From contig JABARQ010000035.1 of assembly GCA_019186985.1 (NCBI GenBank), positions 30,166 to 94,165 on the forward strand: 64,000 nucleotides of DNA, given 5' to 3'. This document shows, one piece after another, positions 41,401 through 48,349 of the stretch (position 1 is the stretch's first letter; every line of letters begins with the position of its first letter). The notes under the pieces were generated by a model. It did not search any database. It was not told where the DNA came from and saw nothing but the letters and a program-made list of their open reading frames with translations. The translations under genes and the position numbers were made by a program. The stretch is from Prosthecobacter sp. GTDB lineage: Bacteria > Verrucomicrobiota > Verrucomicrobiia > Verrucomicrobiales > Verrucomicrobiaceae.

Positions 41401-43780
41401 CACGCTCAGCGCCGGAGGTCAGATCACGACCAACTCGACCCGTTCGCCGGGCCTGATCAACCCTCTTGCCGGGACCAACGCCGTCGGTGACTCCAGCACC
41501 TGGCTGCCGACCGTGCTTTTTGTTGGGAAGGGCGGCTTTGATGTCTCGGCCCGCGGCGACGTCCTGCTTGGCCCGGTTGCCAACGCCTTTCTCATGCCGC
41601 AGGGGCTTGGCAACAGCTACTGGAACAAGACCTGGTTCAGCACCTATGCGCCGGACAGCGGCGTGAATGTCAGCTCGCTGGGGGGTTCGGTGACCCTGAG
41701 GACAGGGGCCATGGTCAACAATGTCTTCACGCCTCTGCTGCAGGCCTGGAGCGCCACCCAGCAGGTGCTGCGCGGCAATTCCTCCGCGAACTTCCAGCCC
41801 TGGCTGAGGCTGGTGGAGAATGATGCCGCCCCCTTCGGCACCACGGCGGGCCTCATGCCGCCCACGCTGCGTGTGACCTCCTTTGCCGGTGACATCAACC
41901 TCGCTGGAAACCTCAGTCTCGCGCCTGCGGCCCTGGGCTCGCTTGACCTGCTGGCGCATGGGGCGGTGAACGGCCTTCGCCCGGTCGGCCTTGTTTCACC
42001 CTCGCCCGGCAGCACCTTCACCGCCTGGGCCGCGGCCACCCTCAACCTTTCCGATGCGAGCCCGTCCTCCATTCCCGGAGTGCTGACGCCTTTCGCCTAC
42101 AGGAGCATCAGCGCGACGATTGATCCGACAAACACGGTGGCGGACTTCCTGGAGCCTGTGGACAAGCTCTTCCGTGAATCGGGCGGCATGCTGGGCGATC
42201 AGGCCGTGCTGGAAACCAGGCAGGCCCGGCATGATCCCGGGCTGCTTCATCGTGACGACACGGCGCCCGCCCGCATCTACGCCCTCAATGGCGACATCAG
42301 CGGCCTGACATTTTTCTCTCCCAAGATCAGCCGCATTATCGCTTCACGCGACATCAGTGATGTCTCCATGTATCTCCAGCATTCGGGCGGGGCGAAGGAT
42401 GTCAGCATCATCGCCGCAGGCAGGGACCTCCTGCCCTACAATGCCAATTCCTCGGCGCGTGTGGCCGCTGGGCGCAGCGGCAACCTTGCGGTGCAGTCCT
42501 ATGAAAACCTCTCCGCCGCACCTCTTGCCGGCGATTTCCAGGTTTCCGGAAAAGGCGTGCTCCAGGTTCTTGCTGGCCGCAATCTGGACCTCGGCACTGG
42601 ATCAAACCTGATCGATGGCACCGGTGCCGGCCTGACCAGCATCGGCAACGGACGCAATCCCTACCTGGCCTACGAAGGAGCGGACATCATCGCAGGTGCC
42701 GGACTGGGGCCGGTGACCGGTCTGGCTGGCAGCAGTCTCGGCTTTGGCAAGTTCATCCAAGATTTTGTGCTCGGGCCGAAAGGGGCCGGTTATCTGAAGG
42801 AGGTTTCACCCAACCCATCCTCGCCGATCACTCCGGCTTCGTTTGCCGCGCTTCCGGAGGACGAGCAGAGGCGGCTGGCCCTGGAGGTCTTCTACCTTGT
42901 GCTGCGTGATGCTGGCCGTGACCATAACAATCCCGACAGCGATGGCTTCGGCAATTATGACGCGGGCAAGGCGGCCATTGCGGCGCTCTTTCCTGGCAGC
43001 GCCTGGCAGGGCGGAATCAACACCCAGGCCCGTGACATCCGGACCCGCAACGGCGGTGACATCACGCTCTTCGCCCCGGGCGGCGGCCTCAGCCTGGCGA
43101 GCAGCATCCTGGGGTCGCCTCTGGCTCCTCCCGGCATCATCACGGACGCCGGTGGCAACATCAGCATCTTCACCCACACCAGCGTCAGCCTTGGCATTTC
43201 CCGAATCTTCACGCTGCGTGGCGGCAGCCAGGTCATCTGGTCGAGCACGGGCGACATCGCCGCAGGCTCCTCCTCCAAGACCGTACAGGCTGCTCCTCCG
43301 ACACGTGTGATCATCGATCCTCAGAGCGCGGACGTGACCACGGACCTGGCCGGCCTTGCCACGGGCGGAGGCATCGGTGTTCTGGCTTCGGTCAAGGGCA
43401 TCCCGCCTGGCAGCGTGGACCTCATCGCTCCCGAAGGCACGATTGATGCCGGTGATGCGGGCATCCGTGCCACTGGCAACCTGAACATCGCCGCCGCCCA
43501 GGTGCTGAACGCAGGCAACATCTCCGTGGGTGGCTCCACGACCGGGGCTCCCTCAACTGCTGTCAGCGCGCCCAGCCTCGGCGCCGTGACCGCCGCCAAC
43601 AACAGCAGCGCCGCCACAAGCTCGGCCGCCTCGGCTCAAAACGTCGCACAGAATCGCGACACCGCCTCCACCGGCGACCTGCCTTCCATCATCACGGTCG
43701 AAGTTCTGGGATATGGAGGCGCTGAGGACGATGATGACGAGGACCGCCGCCGAGCCTCGAACGGGGCAGGGGCCGAGTGA
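32450..43780 (+). CDS. Giant TpsA exoprotein, filamentous-haemagglutinin-like
   Basis: The product is 3776 residues. A long signal sequence (MNILSLFRQLARRHRGLHAA, then LISLLVILSGTHPAMA) is followed by an Ala/Gln-rich helix (NAARLLQEQARAVAQAG). The TPS secretion domain follows (about 140-300: LLNWRTFNIGRDTTLTFDQS, IRASGQVYVINQNGIIFGGS). Long beta-helix repeats follow (LRAAPRNSITLAGANLNIQG, AGNVTIG-type turns) to about residue 3700. The C terminus is SIITVEVLGYGG plus an acidic tail, seen in other members of this haemagglutinin family. It would be exported through TpsB as a surface adhesin or fibre. No toxin domain or PEP-CTERM is seen at the end. It closes the eight-gene operon. Confidence 0.93.
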   Translation: MNILSLFRQLARRHRGLHAALISLLVILSGTHPAMAADLLRRGGPSAGTPGQPGVTGLGNAPANMVSNRANAQGLLMRSQAALNAARLLQEQARAVAQAGASNLGADPNHPGQVLPDVPNGLGVGGLEVDPAVAGNAGLWTGARLPTQSTSGGQTNVTVVQTAQQALLNWRTFNIGRDTTLTFDQSAGGASQSQWIVFNKVNDPSGRPSQILGGIRASGQVYVINQNGIIFGGSSQVNTHTLVASALPINDNLINRGLLNNPDAQFLFSALALNAGAKGPTPGFTPPTPANGKTGDVVVRAGARIEAPTTASNVGGRVALIGANVVNQGTISTPDGQTILAAGLQVGFVAHSSSDPGLRGLDTFVGAVVDPLAAVPDYAGTARNEGLVEAPRASVTMAGKTVEQNGVINSSTSVVLNGRIDLQASYGAVTNTGYDPVLLPNIPPFLFTRTGTVSLGQGSLTQILPELTSNETTIGTELALRSQVNLQGRAVHLGRDSVLLAPNGLVHADAGVWDLVNGVSPQSFFVHSGGQIYVDRGAVLNVAGTTDVDVPVSKFLLQVELRAAELAGSPLLRDGPLRGQTITVDIRNTGTYNGRSWVGTPLADITGYVNNIQRSVGELTVAGGTVDLNAGGSVVVRETAEINTSGGWVNYTGAMLETTRLLAGGRIYDISQATPDIAYTGILPQGAIRADLKWAVVDQFNNPVRPGAAYFDPGYLHGAHGGVLKITAPSVALDGSFIGRTTPGPNQRVVGPRPGEFVLKLQAQEMLAPLYPVFSPTPPTVVFQNGAAQPPAADFSVDANGNPSSLAAERLAHVYLSPELLTRDGFGRFAVENVDGDIVVPVGVTLRAAPRNSITLAGANLNIQGSLIAPNGQINLTACNISPSVAAAIQRSPFPVEPPPNAGRGILTVGSGATLSVAGSQIDDRPGTPGRLASPTAIHGGTLTLQAYTANLAAGSTLNVSGGFQVSAQGGVVYGNGGSLNIFAGQDATLGYVTGGRLTLGSTLLGHAGVHGGRIHLKAPQIQVGGVAQHADTLLLSPEFFTQGGFSDHHLTGIGIETGTAGQFLPAVVVAPGVRLAPVADNFTVILNPKGGTLATQVVRNPAGLRDLMHLTLDAPGVKGIDGLEIRGDIVLGAASEIVTDPRALVEVHGGTVTVLGSIQASGGFIDIAGASDSFPLLLGDQTQALTTVYLGSQSVVSTAGGRVLVPDTTTLNRRLGEVLAGGDIHVSGNIAAAAGALLDVSGASGILDLHPAQVSPSNSYLSRPGAGSLSVPYSLQSVATRVESNAGSIHLDGGQLLASDATLRGFAGGASAEGGELHVSSGRFYLPDVIPPVLDTNLQVQQSGATLLSLLPDDATAVGHALATAGGGARISRGYFSVDSFSQGGFDSLELGGALEFSGAVTVQARGFVHLADSGVLSAGDSVTISGSSVSLGADFTPPVRPEDRLAQLPFTNIAPTYGSGRLTVNAKHLEIGTTSLQNIGEATLAADGGDLVGNGIFNMAGSLTLRAGQVHPTTAGEFLVVAYDSVVGGATRQGGITIKASGSRQLPLVAGGTLSLYASHIDQLGVLRSPFGTLNLGWDGTGTAPVNLLTGPTLTMPVTQQLTLGNGSITSVSGVDSTTGKGLVVPYGVSLDGTTWIDPRGVDITALGPPEKIINMAASSISMAATANIDLRGGGDLFAYRWVQGNGGPSDVLADHASFAVLPGYQAGHAPYAPFNSLSSSTNLIQGAGEGYVNSSLQVGDRIYLAGSDSLDAGFYTLLPARYALLPGAVLVTPKPGLPVGSSEAPDGASIVSGYRFNELNSTRQVPTLSSLFEVASGAVLNKRAEYQPLYASRFLSLAAERLNLAVPRLPSDSGYLLLQATQSMNLLGQVSSAALPNADASTGGRGAIIDINAPGNVVITALPAAPVAGSISLNAETLSSWNAESLVIGGRRVRDSTGVTLVVSSSSITLNNAGNALRAPDLTLAATNGITLRAGAVLESSGSLNGGADSLRVVGNGSLVRVSQDRSVKVSRSDVSSASGPSLTIGAGARIAGAGIILDTTSTVATLDASAELSAESYEINSGRISLQLGGGALQANPGLVLSSAFLSGLGGAKSLSLRSYSSLDVYGSGTVGGSGLELLNISAGEICGFNQGSATTTFAAKRIQLNNSTGGTIVSTSPLSGNGTLAFQADSLVLGTGLLRVNQFSLVRLDGLGGIQVDGAGGFSAQGAVTANASQVVGTLAARHGISADGALVLQMPVLEIGDRVSGGLGASLTLQGASVTSSTRIQLPGGSLNVRATNGSVSISNLVDVGGVGRVFNEVTQYTNAGDVTLGSATGNVTIGAGTSVNLSASAGGGNAGQLIVSAPAGAFNLLGAVQARGGAGGLNGRFELDAGTLASYATLRGALASAFFNEAQFIRVRSGNVLVDGTTSARQFRLSADQGGVTVTGTVNASGVTGGSIALVSRGDLTIAAGARLSVAGQTFDSAGKGGSITLESGAQRNGVVGTGSVSIQTGSTLDFSVASKVAGGELTPGSSAYQGQYSGRLHIRAPQNASFTDVLVNPINGTLVDASSILVEGYRIYDLTSSGGAITSAVQSSIHGHAEAFLGAAGANSAHAAAVTARLLANNAGLSSLFVLAPGAEVINRSGALTLGSAASDTTADWNLSTFRYGAKSAPGVLTLRAAGNLNFHNALSDGFTPTLASSDASWLWLARLSTQNALLPANAQSWSYRFTAGADFAAADFRQTLAPSALAAGAGSVLLGKDAGAGIASGGSGALTSSVIGGFSSGGGRGLFQVIRTGSGDIDIQAGRGVQFLNPFASIYSAGTRVQDVTLGGTFDPPSLSQAGGTGPLGAIQQNYPALFSLAGGDVRIQARENIERQGNAVSRELVNNWLYRRGVVNQAGQFDVTGFGTAVGSTAWWVDFSNFFQGVGALGGGHVSLLAGGNITNVDAVVPTNARAGKGSAASPLAADQTLLELGGGDVRVVAGGSLDAGVYYVERGRGTLSAGGQITTNSTRSPGLINPLAGTNAVGDSSTWLPTVLFVGKGGFDVSARGDVLLGPVANAFLMPQGLGNSYWNKTWFSTYAPDSGVNVSSLGGSVTLRTGAMVNNVFTPLLQAWSATQQVLRGNSSANFQPWLRLVENDAAPFGTTAGLMPPTLRVTSFAGDINLAGNLSLAPAALGSLDLLAHGAVNGLRPVGLVSPSPGSTFTAWAAATLNLSDASPSSIPGVLTPFAYRSISATIDPTNTVADFLEPVDKLFRESGGMLGDQAVLETRQARHDPGLLHRDDTAPARIYALNGDISGLTFFSPKISRIIASRDISDVSMYLQHSGGAKDVSIIAAGRDLLPYNANSSARVAAGRSGNLAVQSYENLSAAPLAGDFQVSGKGVLQVLAGRNLDLGTGSNLIDGTGAGLTSIGNGRNPYLAYEGADIIAGAGLGPVTGLAGSSLGFGKFIQDFVLGPKGAGYLKEVSPNPSSPITPASFAALPEDEQRRLALEVFYLVLRDAGRDHNNPDSDGFGNYDAGKAAIAALFPGSAWQGGINTQARDIRTRNGGDITLFAPGGGLSLASSILGSPLAPPGIITDAGGNISIFTHTSVSLGISRIFTLRGGSQVIWSSTGDIAAGSSSKTVQAAPPTRVIIDPQSADVTTDLAGLATGGGIGVLASVKGIPPGSVDLIAPEGTIDAGDAGIRATGNLNIAAAQVLNAGNISVGGSTTGAPSTAVSAPSLGAVTAANNSSAATSSAASAQNVAQNRDTASTGDLPSIITVEVLGYGGAEDDDDEDRRRASNGAGAE

Positions 43781-43831
43781 GGTTTGCGAAACGGGATGCG
43801 AGAACTTCCCGGGTGCTGCGTTTCTGGCCTT

Positions 43832-43857
43832 GAATCCCTATTTGCAGAGTGGGGATG
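43832..43857 (+). promoter_or_regulatory. Putative Rrf2 autoregulatory site
   Basis: GAATCCCTATTTGCAGAGTG then GGGATG forms a dyad ATCCC...GGGAT and contains CCTATTTG, the heart of the motif upstream of the autotransporter gene and yezD-cysK. It lies 27 bp before the Rrf2 ATG, a typical position for autorepression. It is the most divergent of the four sites. Confidence 0.5.
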
Positions 43858-43884
43858 AAAGGTTAAGCATCAGCACCCACCACC

Positions 43885-44421
43885 ATGACCCTCACCAAAC
43901 GCGGAGAATATGCCCTGAGAACCATGATCCGGCTCGGCGTCGCCGAGTGGAACAAGGAGGGCGTGATCTCGGTCTCCAACATCGCCCACCAGGAGCACCT
44001 GCCCTTCAAGTTCCTGGAAGCCATCCTGATGGAGCTGCGCACCGCCGGGTATGTGGAAAGCGTCAGGGGCAAATACGGCGGCGCCAGGCTGGCCAAGCCC
44101 ATGAATGAGATCACCATGGGCGAGATCGTCCGCCTCATCGACGGCAAGCTGGCGCCCATCGGCTGCGCCAGCGAGACGGAGTACGAAAAGTGCTCCTGTC
44201 CGGACGAGGAACATTGCGGCCTTCGCATGCTGATGATCGATGTCCGCAACGCCATCGCCAACATTCTTGACCGCTACACGCTGCATGACGTGGTCGAGGT
44301 CACGCTGCGCAAGCAGGAGCTCGAGCCGCCGAAGAAGAAGGTTGTCAAAAAGACGGCCCGTTCACGTCATGCGGATCCGGCGGACGGCTTCCTGGCGCTT
44401 TTGAAGACGGGCAAGCTCTGA
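43885..44421 (+). CDS. Rrf2-family transcriptional regulator
   Basis: The product is 178 residues. MTLTKRGEYALRTMIRLGVA is the Rrf2 start, with a winged helix-turn-helix to about residue 65 (VSNIAHQEHLPFKFLEAILM, then RGKYGGARLAKP wing). Cys94, Cys103, Cys105 and Cys111 cluster in PIGCASETEYEKCSCP and the following EEHCG. They could bind an iron-sulfur cluster as in IscR or NsrR. The Lys-rich C terminus (PKKKVVKKTARSRH) is an addition to the usual 130-150-residue form. A related palindrome lies just upstream. The gene neighbourhood suggests control of sulfur/cysteine functions, like CymR or CysR, rather than FeS assembly. Confidence 0.9.
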   Translation: MTLTKRGEYALRTMIRLGVAEWNKEGVISVSNIAHQEHLPFKFLEAILMELRTAGYVESVRGKYGGARLAKPMNEITMGEIVRLIDGKLAPIGCASETEYEKCSCPDEEHCGLRMLMIDVRNAIANILDRYTLHDVVEVTLRKQELEPPKKKVVKKTARSRHADPADGFLALLKTGKL

Positions 44422-44461
44422 GTCCCGGAGCCGGACTTTCACAAGCATAACACGCCTTGTG

Positions 44462-44488
44462 TTTAAAACCTATTTGACGAATAGGATA
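44462..44488 (+). promoter_or_regulatory. Putative Rrf2 operator upstream of the autotransporter gene
   Basis: TTTAAAACCTATTTGACG (44462-44479) is followed by AATAGGATA. CCTATT and AATAGG form a 17-bp dyad with the spacer TGACG, the best palindrome of the set. TTGACG could serve as a -35 element, so a bound protein would block polymerase. It is 130 bp upstream of the gene. Confidence 0.6.
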
Positions 44489-44510
44489 TGTGGGTGCATT
44501 AAAGCATACT

Positions 44511-44527
44511 TATCAAATAGGATAATG
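44511..44527 (-). promoter_or_regulatory. Second, inverted copy of the Rrf2-like motif
   Basis: Read on the minus strand this is CATTATCCTATTTGATA, sharing ATCCTATTTGA with the other sites. It faces the site at 44462 at a distance of about 22 bp, giving a two-site arrangement. Confidence 0.5.
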
Positions 44528-44617
44528 CTGATCCCGTCAGGGAAGGCCTGTCCCCGCTGCCCCCCACCCGCCTAAGCGACCAGGACCCATGGAGCCGAAG
44601 GTTGATCCCGACCCTCC

Positions 44618-47600
44618 ATGCTTCATTTGCTTCGTCGTCCTTTTGTACTGTCATTCGTAAGCGCCCTCCTGTCCGGTTTTGTCCATCCATCGTCCGCACA
44701 GACGCTCTACTGGGATGTGGATGGTCCGAATCCCGGGGCGGGTGGAGCCCAGCCCGGGGAGATCTGGAACCTGACTTCAAGCCTCTGGAACAACGTTGCC
44801 GGAGACGCCATGCCGGTGGCCTGGGACAACTCGGGCCTGGCGACGGCAGTCTTTGCCGCAGGAACGGATGCCACGGGAAGCTATGTCGTCACCCTGGGAG
44901 CCGGAGGCAGTGTGCTGCTTTCGGGGCTGACGTTGAATGCGGGCAGTCTGACACTGGCTCAACAGACACTCGCTGACAGTCTGGATTTCGGTGCTGTGGC
45001 AGCGGCCTTGAACGTGGCGGCTGGATCAAGCCTGACCCTCCAGGCTCCCTTGGCGGGTTCGGGCGGTCTCATCAAAAGCGGCGCGGGAACCGCCTTGCTG
45101 GCAGGATCCCAGGCGCCTGGCGGTGCTTACTCGGTGCAGGCCGGTGAGCTGAAGCTGGCGGATGGCCTGACGGTCAGTGCCGGCGCTCTGACCCTGGGGG
45201 GGGCGGCGGGGCAGGCAGCGGTGCTGACCCTGGGAAGCAGCACGGTCTTCAACCTGGGGGGTGGGCTGACCTTTGCCAATGCAGGCACACCCATGGCTGC
45301 CGTCGTGCAGGGCGGAGTGTTGAACCTGAACGGCAGCCGCACCTTCACAATTCAAAACATCGCCTCGGAAGCGGATCTCAGCATCACCTCCGTGATCGGC
45401 GACGGCAGCATTTCATCAGGCCTGATCAAGGCGGGCGCCGGGACCCTGGTGCTGTCCGGCGAAAACACTTACACGGGTACCACCACCGTCAATGCCGCGT
45501 CCGGAAGCCTTTCGATTCAGGGCAACCAGGCGGGCATCACGGCCAGCAGCGGCCTGGCCGTTGGCGCTGCTTCCAGCGTGGTGATCGGCTCCCCGGCGGA
45601 CACGGCGGCGGTCAACCGGCTTGGGGATGAGGCTTCTGTCAGACTCACCGGCGGTGCTTCGGGCGGTGCCAGCCTGAGCTATGTTGGATCGAACTTTGCA
45701 GAGGCGGCGGTTCATCATGAAACGGCGGGTGCCCTGGTGTTTGCCGGCGATCACCGCAGTTCCCTGACGCTGACTCCTGGGGCGGGTGACGAGGTTTCGC
45801 TCAGCCTGGCGTCCCTGGCCCGGGAGGATCATGCAGTCGGGCTGGTAAGAGGTGCTGCGCTCGGCGCTGCCACAGGCACGGCGGATTCTTCACGCGTCAC
45901 CTTCGTGGCGGAGCCGACACTGGTTTCCGGCATCCTTCCCTGGCTCATCGGGGATGCTTCCTCCACGGGCACTGGCACGGCCCTTGTCACCTACAGCACG
46001 GGGCAGGGGCTGCGTCTGCTCTCCGCCGGGGACTACAGCAGCAGCGTGGCTTCGGGCGGGCACTTTCTGAAAAGCACCGCCGGGGCTTTGTCGGTCAATG
46101 CCAGTTCCGTCGTTGCCTCCTGGACAGGAAGCAGCACGGGCACGACCACGCTGGGCTCCGGCGTGACCCTCGCGGTGCAGAGCGGTGCGATGCTTTTTTC
46201 CTCCACGGGCGGCATCACGGGCGGCACGCTTGACCTCGCCAGCAGTCAGGAGGGCATCATCCATCTGGCGGCCGGTGTCGCCGTCACGGCAACCCTTAAC
46301 AGTGTCATCACCGGCACCCAGGGCCTGACCCTGAGCGGCTCCGGGGCTGGTAATAAAATCCTTGTTCTCGGAGGTGCGAACACCTTCACCGGCGATGTGA
46401 GGGTTTATGGAGGCATCCTGCAGCTCAACAACGCTGCCGCGATCAATGCAGGCGGTGTCAACTCAATGGCTCTGCAAAGCGGGGGAACCCTGCGGCTGAA
46501 CGGGCAGAGCATCACGCTTCAGGAGCTCAACGGCGCGGGGGCGCTGGTGAACAACCATGCGACGGTGAACTCGACCCTGACCGTCAGTGCCGGCAGCTTT
46601 TCGGGCATGATCAACAATGGTGCGGCGGCATCGACCGGCCTGGTCAAGAAGGGTTCGGGCACGCTGACCCTTCAGGGAAACAACGCCTACAGCGGTGGCA
46701 CCGTGATCGAAGGCGGCACGGTTCAGCTTGGCAACGGAGGCAATGGCGGACGCCTGAGCGGCACGACCTCGATTCAGCTCAGGGCCGGGACTCGGCTGCT
46801 GCTGACCAACACCAGTGGCAACAACGTCCTTTCCGACCGTGTCAACAACGCCGCCAGCCTCCTGCTGCAAGGCGCCACCCTGGAGTTTAACAACAGCGCC
46901 GCCGCCGGAACGGACTATGCGGAGACCGTGGGCGTGGTCACGCTTGGGGCAGGGGCCAGTCAGGTCACGGCCGACCAGGCGGCCGCAGGCAGGGTTTCTG
47001 AGCTGGTGCTTTCCGGGCTGGTGCGTCAGACGGGTGGAACCGTGAACTTCACCGGTGGCGGCAGCGGTCTTGGGACCAGCACACGCAACCGTCTCGACAT
47101 CACCGGAGCGGCTGCCGGTTTTCTCGGCGGCTGGGCCACGGTGGGCAATGAGTTTGCGAAGCATGTGACGGACATCGACGCCGTTCTTGCCGGTGATCAG
47201 GGCAGCGTGGCGGCGTTTACGGCGGCGGACTATTCCACCGCTGTTCAGGCCGACTGGAATGCGGCCCTGCATGTGAAGCCCTCCGCCGACCAGACCTTGA
47301 ACGCCGCGAGGGAGGTGGCCTCCGTGAACCTGACTGCGGGCATCGACATCAACCTCGGCGGCTCTCTGCTCACGGTGCAAAGCGGCGGTCTGATCAAGCA
47401 GGGCGGTGCCGTGGGCAACAACGGTGCGGCCAACCGCAGCCAGATCACCAATGGCACCCTGACCGCCGGAAGTTCTGCAGGCGCGGAGCTGCTTTTGCGC
47501 GTCACGGGAGCGAACCTCAACATCGCCGCCGTCATCGCCGACAATGGCGCGGGAAGTGTGCATGTGGTGAAGGGCGGAGCCGGTCTGCTGAATCTCTCCG

Positions 47601-48292
47601 GTGCGAACTCCTACAGCGGCACGACTTACGTCAATGCAGGAACCCTGGTCGCCAGCAGCGCCACGGCAACCGGTTCAGGCTCGGTGATCGTCGCTGGTTC
47701 GGCAAGACTGGGCGGCAGTGGCACGGCGGGTTCCACGGCCCCCGGCGCTTCATTCATGCTGGAGACGGGTGGCACGGTCTTTGCCGGTCAGTCGGGAGTC
47801 TTCGATGCCCAGGTGCTGACCTTGAAGGCGGAAACTTCCTTCACATTGCGCGGCACGCTGGAGCTTGACATCGTCGGCGGCACGGCCAGCGGCGGACTCA
47901 ACGCGCAGACGGGCAGTCATGACCGGATCGTCTTCAGCAGCAGCGCAGGCGATGGACTTGGGGCGCCGCTGCTCAGCGATTCCATCCTGCGTCTGAACAC
48001 GAATGTGGCGGTCTCGGCGGGAGGCTGGACGGAGGGTTCGTCCTTCAGGCTCTTTGACTGGTCCGGCCTGACAGGAACCTTTGCCAACCTGCCTGATGAT
48101 GGGGTGCGGACCGGCAATCCCGCGAATCTTCCGGACCTTTCCAGCCTTGGCCTGGCCTGGGACTGGAGCCAGCTTTATTCGGGCGGTCTCATCGCCGTCA
48201 CCTCCATCGTTCCCGAACCCGGGCGCGTGCTGCTTTTGGCCGCAGGGCTGCTTGGCACGCAGCTCCGGCGTCGCAGGCCTTCGACTGACTGA
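44618..48292 (+). CDS. Autotransporter-associated beta-strand repeat protein with PEP-CTERM tail
   Basis: The product is 1224 residues. Signal peptide MLHLLRRPFVLSFVSALLSG is cut near PSSAQT. Several 'autotransporter-associated beta strand' repeats are clear: LIKAGAGTLVLSGENTYTGT, LVKKGSGTLTLQGNNAYSGG and VVKGGAGLLNLSGANSYSGT. The C terminus is VPEPGRVLLLAAGLLG followed by QLRRRR, a PEP-CTERM sorting signal (VPEP, hydrophobic helix, basic cluster). It would be sorted by an exosortase and then attached to the cell surface or released. It is flanked upstream by two motif copies (44462, 44511), so it may be under Rrf2 control. It could share expression with the downstream lyase. Confidence 0.9.
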   Translation: MLHLLRRPFVLSFVSALLSGFVHPSSAQTLYWDVDGPNPGAGGAQPGEIWNLTSSLWNNVAGDAMPVAWDNSGLATAVFAAGTDATGSYVVTLGAGGSVLLSGLTLNAGSLTLAQQTLADSLDFGAVAAALNVAAGSSLTLQAPLAGSGGLIKSGAGTALLAGSQAPGGAYSVQAGELKLADGLTVSAGALTLGGAAGQAAVLTLGSSTVFNLGGGLTFANAGTPMAAVVQGGVLNLNGSRTFTIQNIASEADLSITSVIGDGSISSGLIKAGAGTLVLSGENTYTGTTTVNAASGSLSIQGNQAGITASSGLAVGAASSVVIGSPADTAAVNRLGDEASVRLTGGASGGASLSYVGSNFAEAAVHHETAGALVFAGDHRSSLTLTPGAGDEVSLSLASLAREDHAVGLVRGAALGAATGTADSSRVTFVAEPTLVSGILPWLIGDASSTGTGTALVTYSTGQGLRLLSAGDYSSSVASGGHFLKSTAGALSVNASSVVASWTGSSTGTTTLGSGVTLAVQSGAMLFSSTGGITGGTLDLASSQEGIIHLAAGVAVTATLNSVITGTQGLTLSGSGAGNKILVLGGANTFTGDVRVYGGILQLNNAAAINAGGVNSMALQSGGTLRLNGQSITLQELNGAGALVNNHATVNSTLTVSAGSFSGMINNGAAASTGLVKKGSGTLTLQGNNAYSGGTVIEGGTVQLGNGGNGGRLSGTTSIQLRAGTRLLLTNTSGNNVLSDRVNNAASLLLQGATLEFNNSAAAGTDYAETVGVVTLGAGASQVTADQAAAGRVSELVLSGLVRQTGGTVNFTGGGSGLGTSTRNRLDITGAAAGFLGGWATVGNEFAKHVTDIDAVLAGDQGSVAAFTAADYSTAVQADWNAALHVKPSADQTLNAAREVASVNLTAGIDINLGGSLLTVQSGGLIKQGGAVGNNGAANRSQITNGTLTAGSSAGAELLLRVTGANLNIAAVIADNGAGSVHVVKGGAGLLNLSGANSYSGTTYVNAGTLVASSATATGSGSVIVAGSARLGGSGTAGSTAPGASFMLETGGTVFAGQSGVFDAQVLTLKAETSFTLRGTLELDIVGGTASGGLNAQTGSHDRIVFSSSAGDGLGAPLLSDSILRLNTNVAVSAGGWTEGSSFRLFDWSGLTGTFANLPDDGVRTGNPANLPDLSSLGLAWDWSQLYSGGLIAVTSIVPEPGRVLLLAAGLLGTQLRRRRPSTD

Positions 48293-48349
48293 GAGCGCCG
48301 GTGTCCCGAGGATGGCGGGGCGACAGAAGCCGGCATCGCCTGTCGTTTC

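Noticed and set aside
43741..43780. Acidic tail of TpsA as a PEP-CTERM or LPXTG anchor
   Set aside because: There is no hydrophobic helix or basic end after the acidic cluster. The nearby true PEP-CTERM is on the 44618 gene.
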